This document shows, piece by piece, positions 9,564 through 18,007 of a stretch of 64,000 nucleotides of DNA. The stretch's first letter is position 1. Each line of letters begins with the position of its first letter. The translations under genes were made by a program, and so were the position numbers. The DNA is from Desulfonatronum thioautotrophicum (lineage in GTDB: Bacteria > Desulfobacterota > Desulfovibrionia > Desulfovibrionales > Desulfonatronaceae), in the NCBI RefSeq assembly GCF_000934745.1, contig NZ_JYNO01000013.1, positions 62,001 through 126,000 on the forward strand. The letters run 5' to 3'. The notes under the pieces were generated by a model. It worked only from the letters and a program-made list of their open reading frames with translations. It was not told where the DNA came from and made no database searches.

Positions 9564-9692
9564 GAGTCTTGGCGTGGACGAACTCGCCTGGGTGCGCGCT
9601 CACTTACTCTTTCTTGCCTTGATGTTTCCTCATCCACAGCTTGTCGAGAGCTTGAATGAACCTCGTCTCCAAAATGATTATTGAGGATGCCT

Positions 9693-10109
9693 ATGAACAG
9701 CTATGATTTTACCTTGGAAATGTCCGTTCGCGATTATGAATGTGACATGCAGGGCATTGTCAACAACGCCGTGTATCAGAATTATCTGGAGCATGCCCGC
9801 CACGAATGCATGAAGTCCGTGGGCATTGATTTCAAGCGGTTTACAATGATGGGCATCCATTTTGTCGTGGTTCGGGCGGAAATCGATTACAAAAGCGCCC
9901 TGACCAGCGGGGATTCCTTTCGCGTCGGTCTGCGGCTGATCAAGGAATCCCGGTTGCGGCTGGTCTTTTATCAGGACATCCATCGTATCCCGGATGAAAA
10001 GCTGGTCATCAAGGCCAAGATTACCGCCACGGCACTCAATCAGCAGGGCCGGCCGGAACTTCCCACGGAAGTGGAGAACGTCGTCAGGGCGCATTTCGCG
10101 GGAGCGTGA
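9693..10109 (+). CDS. acyl-CoA thioesterase, 4HBT/YbgC family
   Basis: A 138-residue single hotdog-domain protein. The ATG at 9693 has TTGAGGA at good spacing, so the nearer upstream TTG and ATG are not preferred. The motif VRDYECDMQGIVNNAVYQN with LEHARHE is the 4HBT/YbgC signature; the Asp in CDMQG corresponds to the catalytic Asp. Such proteins hydrolyse acyl-CoA or acyl-ACP thioesters. It is transcribed towards the ExbB-like gene on the other strand. The natural acyl chain cannot be deduced. Confidence 0.88.
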   Translation: MNSYDFTLEMSVRDYECDMQGIVNNAVYQNYLEHARHECMKSVGIDFKRFTMMGIHFVVVRAEIDYKSALTSGDSFRVGLRLIKESRLRLVFYQDIHRIPDEKLVIKAKITATALNQQGRPELPTEVENVVRAHFAGA

Positions 10110-10136
10110 CGTCGAGGGTCGGCAGGACGCCGCACC

Positions 10137-10823
10137 TCAGTCGGTCCGTTTGTGCAGGTCATGTTTCACCAGCTTCAGGAACAGTCCGGCGAAATGGTCG
10201 AGACCGCGTTCCAGCTCACCCAGTCGACCCAGAAAGTAGTTGAAGAAGAGTGTGGCCGGAATGGCCACCAACAGGCCGACGATGGTCGTGCCCAGTGCTT
10301 CGCCCAGCCCCTGGCCCACGGTCATCAGGCTGGCGGCCCGGCTCAGTTCGCCAAAGCCTTGGAAGGAATGGAAGATTCCCCACACCGTGCCGAAAAGGCC
10401 CATCAGGGGCGCGGCATTGGCGCAAACACCCAGAAAGGCCAGAGGACGGAAACTGTTGCCGGATTGGCGCCGGACCTCGTCCCGGAGCGTATGCCGCAGG
10501 CTTTCCAGGATGACCGGAGCACGTTCTTCCTGGGACAAGCCCAGTTCTTGAAGCTCCAGATATTCCTCGTATCCAGCCTGGGCCACCTTGCGGGTGATGG
10601 AATTCGGAGCCGGTGGCAGATTCAGGATTGCGGCGTGCAGTTCCTTTGATTCCTGCAAAGTTTCCGTGTCTTCGGTCACGATTTTCGAGACCCGGCGGAA
10701 TTGAAGCAGTTTGGCAAAGACCATCGCCCAGCACACCACGGACATGGTTGCCAAGACGATATAGACGCCTTGGATGATCGCCGAGGAGCGAAGGAAAATT
10801 TGCAGGTAGGCGATCTCGGACAT
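10137..10823 (-). CDS. MotA/TolQ/ExbB-type proton channel protein
   Basis: A 228-residue protein with three transmembrane stretches (residues about 15-37, 140-165 and 180-205). The family core is LAFLGVCANAAPLMGLFGTVWGIFHSF, then a G-x-G-x-x-E-A-L-G-T-T segment before the last helix. It belongs to the TolQ/ExbB/MotA group, which powers outer-membrane processes or flagella using the proton gradient. The usual partner (TolR/ExbD) is not adjacent: the next gene is convergent. It may pair with a partner encoded elsewhere. Confidence 0.88.
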   Translation of the reverse strand: MSEIAYLQIFLRSSAIIQGVYIVLATMSVVCWAMVFAKLLQFRRVSKIVTEDTETLQESKELHAAILNLPPAPNSITRKVAQAGYEEYLELQELGLSQEERAPVILESLRHTLRDEVRRQSGNSFRPLAFLGVCANAAPLMGLFGTVWGIFHSFQGFGELSRAASLMTVGQGLGEALGTTIVGLLVAIPATLFFNYFLGRLGELERGLDHFAGLFLKLVKHDLHKRTD

Positions 10824-10966
10824 GGTTGGGGTGCTGACGTTGAGGTTTGGGGTGCGGCAGGGGAGGTTACTGTTTTGCCGTTCAATCCACCTATTCTCTA
10901 GCCGTCTGCTCTTGAGAAATCAATCAACCGGCCCTGTTTAAGGGCCTTATGCCCAAGGAGGGCAGG

Positions 10967-12526
10967 ATGATGCAGGAACGGATATTGGTTACCGGAGCCA
11001 CGGGCTATATCGGCGGACGGCTGATCAAACGACTGCTGGAGCAGGGGTATGCGGTCACGGCCATGGCCCGGTCCCTGGAAAAGATTGGCTGCCGGCCATG
11101 GGCCGGACATCCCAAAATCCTGCTGGCCCAGGGAGACGTCATGGATCAGGCTTCCCTGGAGCGGGCCATGGCCGGCTGTTCCGCGGCCTATTATCTGGTG
11201 CACTCCATGACCCCCGGAGCCAAGGATTTTGCCCAGACCGACCGGATCGCCGCGGAAAACATGGTCCGGGCCGCAGAGGCTCAGGGGCTTTCGCGGATCA
11301 TTTATCTGGGTGGGTTGGGGGAGGAGAGCGATGCCCATCTGAGCAAGCATCTGCGTTCCCGTCTGGAGGTGGCCAAGGTGCTTCGACAGGGCAAGGTGCC
11401 CGTGACCTTTTTACGGGCGGCCATGATCATCGGGGCGGGCAGTGCATCCTTTGAAATTTTGCGGTACCTGACCGAACGACTGCCGGTGATGATCACTCCG
11501 CGGTGGGTGCGCACCGAATGCCAGCCCATCGCCGTATCCAATGTCATCGAGTACCTTGCCGGTTGCCTGGAACACCCGGAAACCTTTGGCCAGACCTACG
11601 ACATCGGTGGTCCGGATGTGCTCACCTATGCCCAGATGTTCGCGCTCTACACTGAAATCGCCGGATTGCCCCGGCGGATTCTCATTCCGGTACCGTTCCT
11701 GACTCCGCACCTGTCCTCGCTGTGGATCAATTTCGTCACCCCGGTGCCCACGGCCTTGGCCAAGCCCTTGGTGGTCGGTCTGCGCAACAGGGTTGTCTGC
11801 ACGGAGAACCGTATCCAGGAGATCATTCCCCAACCGCTCCTATCCTGCCGGGAAGCAATTTCTACCGCGTTACAGAAGGTCCAACAGCTGGACGTGGAAA
11901 CCTGCTGGAGTGACGCCGGATTCCAGCCCCCTCCGGAATGGCTGGATTGCGGGGATGCCCCTTATGCCGGTGGGACGCTTCTGGGATTGTCCTATCATAT
12001 CCGGATCGCGGCCAAACCCGAGGAGGTCTGGCCGGTTGTGGCCGCCCTGGGCGGAGGGACAGGCTGGTACTACGGTGATTTTCTCTGGCAGATGCGTGGC
12101 TTTATGGACCGGATGGTCGGAGGCGTGGGATTGCGCCGCGGGCGGCGTCATCCGGCGGAGATTCGAGTCGGAGACGCCCTGGATTTTTGGCGGGTGCTCC
12201 AGCTTGAACCTGGTCGGCGACTTCGGTTGTTGGCGGAGATGAAGGTGCCCGGCGAGGCCTTGCTGGACTTTGAACTGCGACCCATCGGTCCGGACGGAGC
12301 GTATACTGAAATCATTGAACGCTCCCGGTTCCTGCCCAAGGGGCTCTGGGGGCTGGCCTACTGGTATGCCACCTATCCCTTCCACATCCTGATCTTCAAG
12401 GGCATGCTGGAAAAAATCGCCCATCAAACCGGACGGGCCGCAAGTCAGGCCAAGCCATTACGACCCTCGGCCACATCAAGCTGTGCTCTGCCCGGTGGTC
12501 ATGCGGCAGTGAATCCTGACTCCTGA
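10967..12526 (+). CDS. SDR-family NAD(P)-binding protein with DUF2867 domain
   Basis: A 519-residue two-domain protein. The ATG at 10967 lies 5 bp after AAGGAGG; an upstream ATG at 10949 has no binding site. Residues 1-300 are an atypical SDR (NmrA/SDR_a5 type) with LVTGATGYIGGRL and the distinctive YYLVHSMTPG. The C-terminal 150 residues (YHIRIAAKPEEVWPVV ... GGTGWYYGDFLWQMRGFMDRMVGG) match DUF2867, a START/Bet-v-1-like fold. The fusion is common in bacteria; the substrate is unknown. Confidence 0.85.
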   Translation: MMQERILVTGATGYIGGRLIKRLLEQGYAVTAMARSLEKIGCRPWAGHPKILLAQGDVMDQASLERAMAGCSAAYYLVHSMTPGAKDFAQTDRIAAENMVRAAEAQGLSRIIYLGGLGEESDAHLSKHLRSRLEVAKVLRQGKVPVTFLRAAMIIGAGSASFEILRYLTERLPVMITPRWVRTECQPIAVSNVIEYLAGCLEHPETFGQTYDIGGPDVLTYAQMFALYTEIAGLPRRILIPVPFLTPHLSSLWINFVTPVPTALAKPLVVGLRNRVVCTENRIQEIIPQPLLSCREAISTALQKVQQLDVETCWSDAGFQPPPEWLDCGDAPYAGGTLLGLSYHIRIAAKPEEVWPVVAALGGGTGWYYGDFLWQMRGFMDRMVGGVGLRRGRRHPAEIRVGDALDFWRVLQLEPGRRLRLLAEMKVPGEALLDFELRPIGPDGAYTEIIERSRFLPKGLWGLAYWYATYPFHILIFKGMLEKIAHQTGRAASQAKPLRPSATSSCALPGGHAAVNPDS

Positions 12527-12609
12527 ACGGAAAAAATATTGACCTCCTGGGCGAAACGGCCTAGCGAAAAATTTCCTTGAATCGGTCGTCATGGAGGGGA
12601 GGTATGTTC

Positions 12610-14049
12610 ATGGACGAAGATGATGTCTTTTTTTCGGACATCAAACTGGATCCCGCGGTTTCGTATTTTTTGTACATCGGCGAACTGAAGTCCGACTGTT
12701 TGAACCAGTTCGTCAAGGAAACGCTGGCCAAGATTCATGGCCAGCCTTTTGACTTCATTTCCATCCTGCCGGATGTGCTGGAGTCCTATCCGCACAAGAA
12801 CACCCTGGTGATCAATCCCATGGCCCGCCAACTCTACCGGGCCAAGGGCCGCAAGGTCAGTTTCCGCATCGCCCCCAGGGAGTTTGCCTCCCTGGTTTCC
12901 GCATCGACCACGGTCAACGACCTGGTTCGGGAACTGCTGGACCGGCAAGGTCACGTCTTCATCCATGTGTTCGAGTCGGTGCCGGAATTGACCCTGGCAC
13001 TGATTCCCGGAGTGCGCATACTCGGTCCCAGCGGCCATATCGCCAACATCTGGAACAACAAGCTTTACCAGTTGCAGATGCTCAAGGGCACGGCGCCGCT
13101 GATCGACTACCGGGTCTGCCGGGACGCCGAGCTGATGCTGGAAACGGCTCGGGATCTCTGGGCCCAATGGCCTGACGGGATCTTTGTCAGCCAGCCTTAC
13201 TCCGCAGCCGGTGTAAACAGTTTTTTGGCCCACAGTCAGGAGGATATCGAGAACAAGGCTGCTCACCTCAAGGGCAAGTTTTTCATCAGCCGCTATGTGC
13301 CCCATCTTGATGACCCCACGGTGCTCGGGGTGGTGGCCAATGCCACGGATGTGTTCATTGGGGCCATAGCGGACCAGGAGATCCAGGACGGCAACAAGTT
13401 TCGCGGTTCAACCTTCCCCTCGGCCTTGGCACCACCCAAGCAGGAGGAATTGCGGGAGATCACCCGCAAGATCGGGCAGGTCATGGGCCGTAGCGGCTAT
13501 CGCGGGATTTTTGGCTGTGATTTTATCGTGGACGCCCAGGGCCGGATTTTTTTCGTGGAGGTCAATGCCCGTAAGCAGGGGACGACCATGGAAATGTGTT
13601 GCACCCTGGAGAACGCGTTGCCTCCGGAAACGCCCGGTCTGCTGGAACTGGAATACCACGCCGTCATGCATGACCGCTTTCCGGAGAACAAGGTGGAGAT
13701 CAGCGATGCTCTGAACAATATCTGCTGGCGAACCTACAATTACAAGCTGGATGAAGAGGCCGAGACCAACCAGATCGTTCCCCTGGACGAGGACGAACGG
13801 GATCTGTTTCGACAAGTACGGGATGGCAGCCAGACGCATGGTGTTATCGTCGTTGAGCACGTTGGCGGCAAATTGGCCGTTCAGCCCGGAACGTTTCTTG
13901 GGCGCGTGGTGGCCGTAGGGCAGACCCGAGCCCAACTTGAGGACGATATCCGTGAAGGCGTCCAGCGCCTCAAAGAGTCCATCTTCGATGCCCTGAAAAC
14001 TTCCAACCTTTCACCATCAGGAAAAAACGACCATGCTGACGGAAACTGA
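12610..14049 (+). CDS. ATP-grasp ligase of unknown substrate
   Basis: A 479-residue protein. The ATG at 12610 is 7 bp behind a strong GGAGGGGAGG; the ATG at 12604 is too close to it. The C-terminal two thirds show an ATP-grasp fold: FVSQPYSAAGVNSF (nucleotide loop), then GIFGCDFIVDAQGRIFFVEVNARKQG, with the Asp, Glu and Asn that bind Mg-ATP. Such enzymes join a carboxylate to an amine or thiol through an acyl-phosphate. The N-terminal 140 residues show no recognised motif. The gene overlaps the KamA-like gene by 17 bp, and an M20 peptidase follows, so the three probably serve one pathway. Biotin carboxylase is a likely automatic label but lacks support. Confidence 0.85.
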   Translation: MDEDDVFFSDIKLDPAVSYFLYIGELKSDCLNQFVKETLAKIHGQPFDFISILPDVLESYPHKNTLVINPMARQLYRAKGRKVSFRIAPREFASLVSASTTVNDLVRELLDRQGHVFIHVFESVPELTLALIPGVRILGPSGHIANIWNNKLYQLQMLKGTAPLIDYRVCRDAELMLETARDLWAQWPDGIFVSQPYSAAGVNSFLAHSQEDIENKAAHLKGKFFISRYVPHLDDPTVLGVVANATDVFIGAIADQEIQDGNKFRGSTFPSALAPPKQEELREITRKIGQVMGRSGYRGIFGCDFIVDAQGRIFFVEVNARKQGTTMEMCCTLENALPPETPGLLELEYHAVMHDRFPENKVEISDALNNICWRTYNYKLDEEAETNQIVPLDEDERDLFRQVRDGSQTHGVIVVEHVGGKLAVQPGTFLGRVVAVGQTRAQLEDDIREGVQRLKESIFDALKTSNLSPSGKNDHADGN

Positions 14050-15652
14050 TCAGGCCCAGGACATAACGAAAGCCGGGCCATTGGACGCATTCACCCAGGA
14101 ACTGTTTGACGACCTCTATATCAATGAGGAGTCCACTGCTGCGCCGGAGGATCTTCGACTCCATGTCGCCGGCCTGCTGGAGGCTGCTGAAACAGGCACT
14201 GCTGATCTGCGGCATACCGGACCCATTGTGGCCCTGTTCGCGGAGCTGCAACGGATCGCCCATGAGCTGGACTGGAATCCTGGGCAGTTGGGGCTGGCTC
14301 GGGAGGACTTGGAAGAGCTGGCCCTTCGGCATGCGCGTATCGACGAACACGGCGTGACCATCGGCGGTCGGGTGGGCAAGGCCTTGCCCATTGTCCACGA
14401 GGCCAGGACCCGCATCGCCGACTACCTGGAGCGGCACGCCATCGAAGCCCCCAGCGGGTTGGAAGTCTGGGACCGGATTTTAGCCAATCAGGCCAGAATC
14501 AAGCAGGCCCTGGGCATGAGCGATGTCGATTGGGACTCCTACTCCGGGCAGTTGCGCCATGCCATTGAAAACGTGGATACATTGGCCTCGGTGCTGGATC
14601 TGCCGCCCCAGGCCGTGGAGGAAGTTCGTCGGGTCACCCAGACCTACCGGATGCGCCTGACACCGTACTACGCCAGCCTGATTCTCTCCGGTCACGACAA
14701 TGACCCCGTTCTGCTTCAGGCCGTACCCACCGGGGAAATGGTTGACGCCGTTGGTGAGGAGATTCCCCCGGTGGCCGCGGATCATTCACCGGCGCGGTTG
14801 ATTGATCAGTTCTACCCCCGGGTGGCAACCATCAAGGCCACGAATATGTGCGCCATGTACTGTACCCACTGCCTGCGCATCGCCCATATCGGGGCCAAGG
14901 ACCGAATTTACGGTAAGGAAGCCTATGGCGAGGCCCTGGACTATATCCGGGCCAACCCGGAGATCCGGGACGTGCTGGTCACCGGAGGGGACGCTCTGGT
15001 GCTGCCCAATGCCATGCTCCAGTGGCTGCTGGGTGAGTTGGACGGGATTGAGCATGTGCGCATGAAACGCCTGGGCAGCAGGATCCCGGTGACCACTCCG
15101 CAGCGGGTGGACGAGGAACTGCTGGATATCCTGGAGGCCAGCAACAACCGCAAGCCGTTGCGGGTGGTCACCCAGATCAACACGGCCCAGGAAATCACCC
15201 CGGTCTCCAAGGCCGCGTTCACGGCGATTTCCCGGCGGGTGGCCGCAGTGATGAACCAGGCCGTGCTGCTCAAGGGTATCAACGACTCCAAGATCAAGAT
15301 GTGGAAGCTGTGCGAGACCATCCAGGAGGCATATGTGCGGCCTTATTACGTTTTCAACTGCAGCTATCGCAATCCCCAGTTCAGCCACTTGCGTGTTCCC
15401 GTGGCTACCGGCCAGGAGATCGTCGAGAGCATGTATGGAAACATTTCCGGGGATGCGATCCCCCGGTATATTGCCACGGCAGGGGGGAAAATTCCCTTGC
15501 ACCGGACCAACATGCTCGGCCGCAAGGAGGGCGGGCTGCGACTGCAGAAGCCCTGGAGCGGAGACCGGGTGCTCTATCCGGATGCTGATGCCCGGGAATA
15601 CGGGCGAAAGGATTTTGGATTTGCCAGGTTCCGGGATACGGACGGGGCATAG
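14033..15652 (+). CDS. KamA-family radical SAM aminomutase-like protein
   Basis: A 539-residue protein, more than 100 residues longer than lysine 2,3-aminomutase because of an N-terminal helical extension of about 230 residues. The cluster motif is CAMYCTHC (Cys273, Cys277, Cys280) and the SAM-site GGDAL follows. PLP-binding Lys486 lies in ATAGGKIPLHR, equivalent to Lys337 of the Clostridium enzyme. The two Asp residues that bind the lysine side chain in true KamA (Asp293, Asp330) are not present: the sites read FNCSYRNPQ and YIATAGGK. The enzyme therefore likely moves the amino group of another amino acid or a carrier-bound substrate. It overlaps the ATP-grasp gene upstream, and the M20 gene starts 11 bp downstream. 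Confidence 0.88.
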   Translation: MLTETDQAQDITKAGPLDAFTQELFDDLYINEESTAAPEDLRLHVAGLLEAAETGTADLRHTGPIVALFAELQRIAHELDWNPGQLGLAREDLEELALRHARIDEHGVTIGGRVGKALPIVHEARTRIADYLERHAIEAPSGLEVWDRILANQARIKQALGMSDVDWDSYSGQLRHAIENVDTLASVLDLPPQAVEEVRRVTQTYRMRLTPYYASLILSGHDNDPVLLQAVPTGEMVDAVGEEIPPVAADHSPARLIDQFYPRVATIKATNMCAMYCTHCLRIAHIGAKDRIYGKEAYGEALDYIRANPEIRDVLVTGGDALVLPNAMLQWLLGELDGIEHVRMKRLGSRIPVTTPQRVDEELLDILEASNNRKPLRVVTQINTAQEITPVSKAAFTAISRRVAAVMNQAVLLKGINDSKIKMWKLCETIQEAYVRPYYVFNCSYRNPQFSHLRVPVATGQEIVESMYGNISGDAIPRYIATAGGKIPLHRTNMLGRKEGGLRLQKPWSGDRVLYPDADAREYGRKDFGFARFRDTDGA

Positions 15653-15663
15653 CCGGGTCGGCC

Positions 15664-16824
15664 ATGTTTGACCGCCTTTCTGCCCAACTGTCCACGATGG
15701 AGCCCATGGCTCTGGATCTGTTGCGTCAATTGGTGGAGATCCAGAGCGGGAGCCGCAACAAGCCCGGACTGGACCGCATGGCTCAGGCAATGTCCGAGGT
15801 TTTGGGCGAATTGATGCCGAACGTTCGGGTGCTGTCTTTTGCGGAACATGGGGACATGGTCCAGGCGTCCTCGGCCGCGTACAGCTCCGGAGTCGGGGGC
15901 CGTCGTTTCGCCCTGGTGGGCCACATGGACACGGTGTTTCCCGAGGATACCACATTCACGGCTTTTGGCTGGGACGATGAGCGGTGTTTTGGTCCGGGTG
16001 TTTACGACATGAAGGGCGGCCTGGTGGTCGGGATCATGGCCTTGATGGCTCTTCATCGCATGGGCATGTTGGATCGGATTCCGGTCACCTTTCTCTGCAA
16101 TTCCGACGAGGAGATCGGTTCGCCGGCTTCCCGGCCCTGGATCGAGGAGCAGGCCCGTGACTGGACCGCCGCCCTGGTTCTGGAAGGCGGCGGGAGAAAC
16201 AGGGCCGTGGTTACGGGGCGCAAGGGCCGGATGGGTTTCCAGGTCACGGTCCAAGGACGGGCCGGACACGCCGCCAAGGGGGGGACGAAGGCCAGCGCGA
16301 TTCTGGAACTGGCGCACATGATCTTGGCCCTGGAATCCCTGAATGACGATCCGGAAATTACCGTGAATGTGGGCCGGATTGAGGGAGGGATTGGCCCGAA
16401 TACCGTTCCGGATCAGGCCGAAGCCCTGGTGGATGCCCGTTTTCTTTCATCTGAGGGCCAAGCTCGCCTGGAGAAGCGCATCGCGGCTGTCTGCGCCGAA
16501 TCCGTGGTTTCGGGCACAATCCGCTTCATTGCCCCCACCACGGGGCGACCGGCCATGCCCCAATCCTCCGCAAACCGGGAGCTTTTCACCCTGGCCCGCC
16601 GACAGGCTGACCGACTGGGCTACGATCTCCCGGAGGAGTTGCGTTTCGGGGTTTCGGACGCCAATTTCATCGCCGGATGCGGCGTCCCGGTCCTGGATGG
16701 ATTGGGCCCGATGGGTGACATGGACCATAGCGACCAGGAGTACATTCTCACGGCAAGCCTGATGGAACGCGCCGCCCTGGTGGCGTCAATCCTGCTGGAC
16801 ATGTCGACCATGCCGAAGGCCTGA
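15664..16824 (+). CDS. M20 family metallo-peptidase (CPG2-like)
   Basis: A 386-residue di-zinc hydrolase. Metal-site motifs are in order: GHMDTVFP (His, Asp), GPGVYDMKGG (bridging Asp), SDEEIGSPASR (catalytic Glu and metal Glu), the dimerisation-domain RAGHAAK, and the C-terminal DHSDQEY (metal His). The layout fits the glutamate carboxypeptidase/ArgE/DapE group, which removes acyl or peptide-linked groups from amino acids. As third gene of the trio it may release the product made by the ligase and aminomutase. The substrate is inferred only from context. Confidence 0.9.
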   Translation: MFDRLSAQLSTMEPMALDLLRQLVEIQSGSRNKPGLDRMAQAMSEVLGELMPNVRVLSFAEHGDMVQASSAAYSSGVGGRRFALVGHMDTVFPEDTTFTAFGWDDERCFGPGVYDMKGGLVVGIMALMALHRMGMLDRIPVTFLCNSDEEIGSPASRPWIEEQARDWTAALVLEGGGRNRAVVTGRKGRMGFQVTVQGRAGHAAKGGTKASAILELAHMILALESLNDDPEITVNVGRIEGGIGPNTVPDQAEALVDARFLSSEGQARLEKRIAAVCAESVVSGTIRFIAPTTGRPAMPQSSANRELFTLARRQADRLGYDLPEELRFGVSDANFIAGCGVPVLDGLGPMGDMDHSDQEYILTASLMERAALVASILLDMSTMPKA

Positions 16825-16960
16825 CTGTGCCGGAGGCAACGGGGCAACATTATAGTTTGACATCTCCTCCCTCCTTCGGCATAGCAATTACGTATACACT
16901 GTGTGAGGTTGGCGTATTCTCCCGTTTCCTACAACACATTATGATGATGGAGGTGTGATG

Positions 16961-17920
16961 ATGTTTGGTAAAAAGTGGTTCATCGCCGTAGCGATGATGC
17001 TCGGGTTGGCGCTGTCTGCGCCGCAGGCCATGGCCAAGCAGGACATCCTGTTTGGTGGCGCGTCCATTACAGGGGTCTACTACCAGGTTGCCCTGCAGAT
17101 CAGCAACATGATGAACAGGCATATGGGCGCGGAGTATAACTTCATCGGGCGACCCACCGGTGGTTCGGTGTTCAACATCAATGCCCTGGACCGGGGGGCG
17201 TTTGACTTTGCCGTGGCCCAATCCGACAGAAATTTTCAGGCCTATCACGGCACCGCCGATTGGGAAGGCAGGCCGATTTCAGGGCTACGCAGCGTATTCA
17301 GCATGCACCCCGAGACCGTCATGCTGGTTACCCGGAAGGACACGGGGATCACCACTGTTGACGGCTTGCGGGGCAAGCGGGTGAATATCGGCAATCCCGG
17401 TTCCGGACAGCGCGGCAACGCCGAGGACGTGCTGCGGTTGTACGGTCTGGACTTCAATACGGATTTCCGGGCCGAGGCGCTGCAGCAGCATGAAGCTTCC
17501 CGCGCCCTGGTGGACCGGAACATTGACGCATTTTTCTACACCGTGGGCAATCCCAGCGCGGCCATCGAGGAGCCGGCCCAGTCCGTGGACCTGGACATGG
17601 TTCCCTTGAATTCTGACGCCATCAGGGCGTTTGTGGACGAACATCCCTACTATATCATGACCAGCATCCCGGCCGGCACCTACCGGGGCATTGACCGGGA
17701 CATTGAAACCTTTGCCGTGACCGCCACCGTGGTCACCAATGAGTCCGTCTCGGAGCAGGTGGTCTATGACATGGTCAGGACCGTCTTTGAAAACCTGGAC
17801 GAATTGCGTGCCTCGCATGCCGCGTTCCGGTATCTGAATCCCGAGGAAATGCTCCAAGGGCTTTCCGCTCCGCTGCACCCTGGAGCCGAGCGATTCTTCA
17901 AGGAGCAGGGCTGGATCTAG
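16961..17920 (+). CDS. TAXI-family TRAP transporter solute-binding protein
   Basis: A 319-residue exported protein. The ATG at 16961 follows GGAGG by 7 bp; ATG 16958 and GTG 16955 are also in frame. The signal peptide ends near PQAMAKQ. The mature part starts ILFGGASITGVYYQVALQISN and contains the GRPTGGSVFNINAL segment and RGKRVNIGNPGSGQRGNAE, typical of TAXI (TRAP-associated extracytoplasmic immunogenic) receptors. Known members bind small organic acids such as glutamate or 2-oxoglutarate. The fused permease gene follows after a hairpin. Confidence 0.92.
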   Translation: MFGKKWFIAVAMMLGLALSAPQAMAKQDILFGGASITGVYYQVALQISNMMNRHMGAEYNFIGRPTGGSVFNINALDRGAFDFAVAQSDRNFQAYHGTADWEGRPISGLRSVFSMHPETVMLVTRKDTGITTVDGLRGKRVNIGNPGSGQRGNAEDVLRLYGLDFNTDFRAEALQQHEASRALVDRNIDAFFYTVGNPSAAIEEPAQSVDLDMVPLNSDAIRAFVDEHPYYIMTSIPAGTYRGIDRDIETFAVTATVVTNESVSEQVVYDMVRTVFENLDELRASHAAFRYLNPEEMLQGLSAPLHPGAERFFKEQGWI

Positions 17921-17936
17921 CCTGGACCTCTTTGCT

Positions 17937-17962
17937 CAGGGGCGGTTTACGAACCGCCCCTG
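17937..17962 (+). promoter_or_regulatory. intergenic hairpin between TAXI receptor and permease genes
   Basis: An 11-bp perfect stem (17937-17947 with 17952-17962) around the tetraloop TACG, without a T-run. It is placed to act as a stabiliser or partial attenuator, keeping the receptor mRNA more abundant than the permease mRNA, a common arrangement in transporter operons. Confidence 0.6.
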
Positions 17963-18007
17963 CCTGTTTCCTGTCCCGTATTCCTTTCCCATCACCAAAG
18001 GCTCGCC

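Noticed and set aside
16857-16887. TTGACA upstream of the TAXI receptor gene as promoter
   Set aside because: No acceptable -10 hexamer at 16-18 bp; only a weak match at 19 bp.
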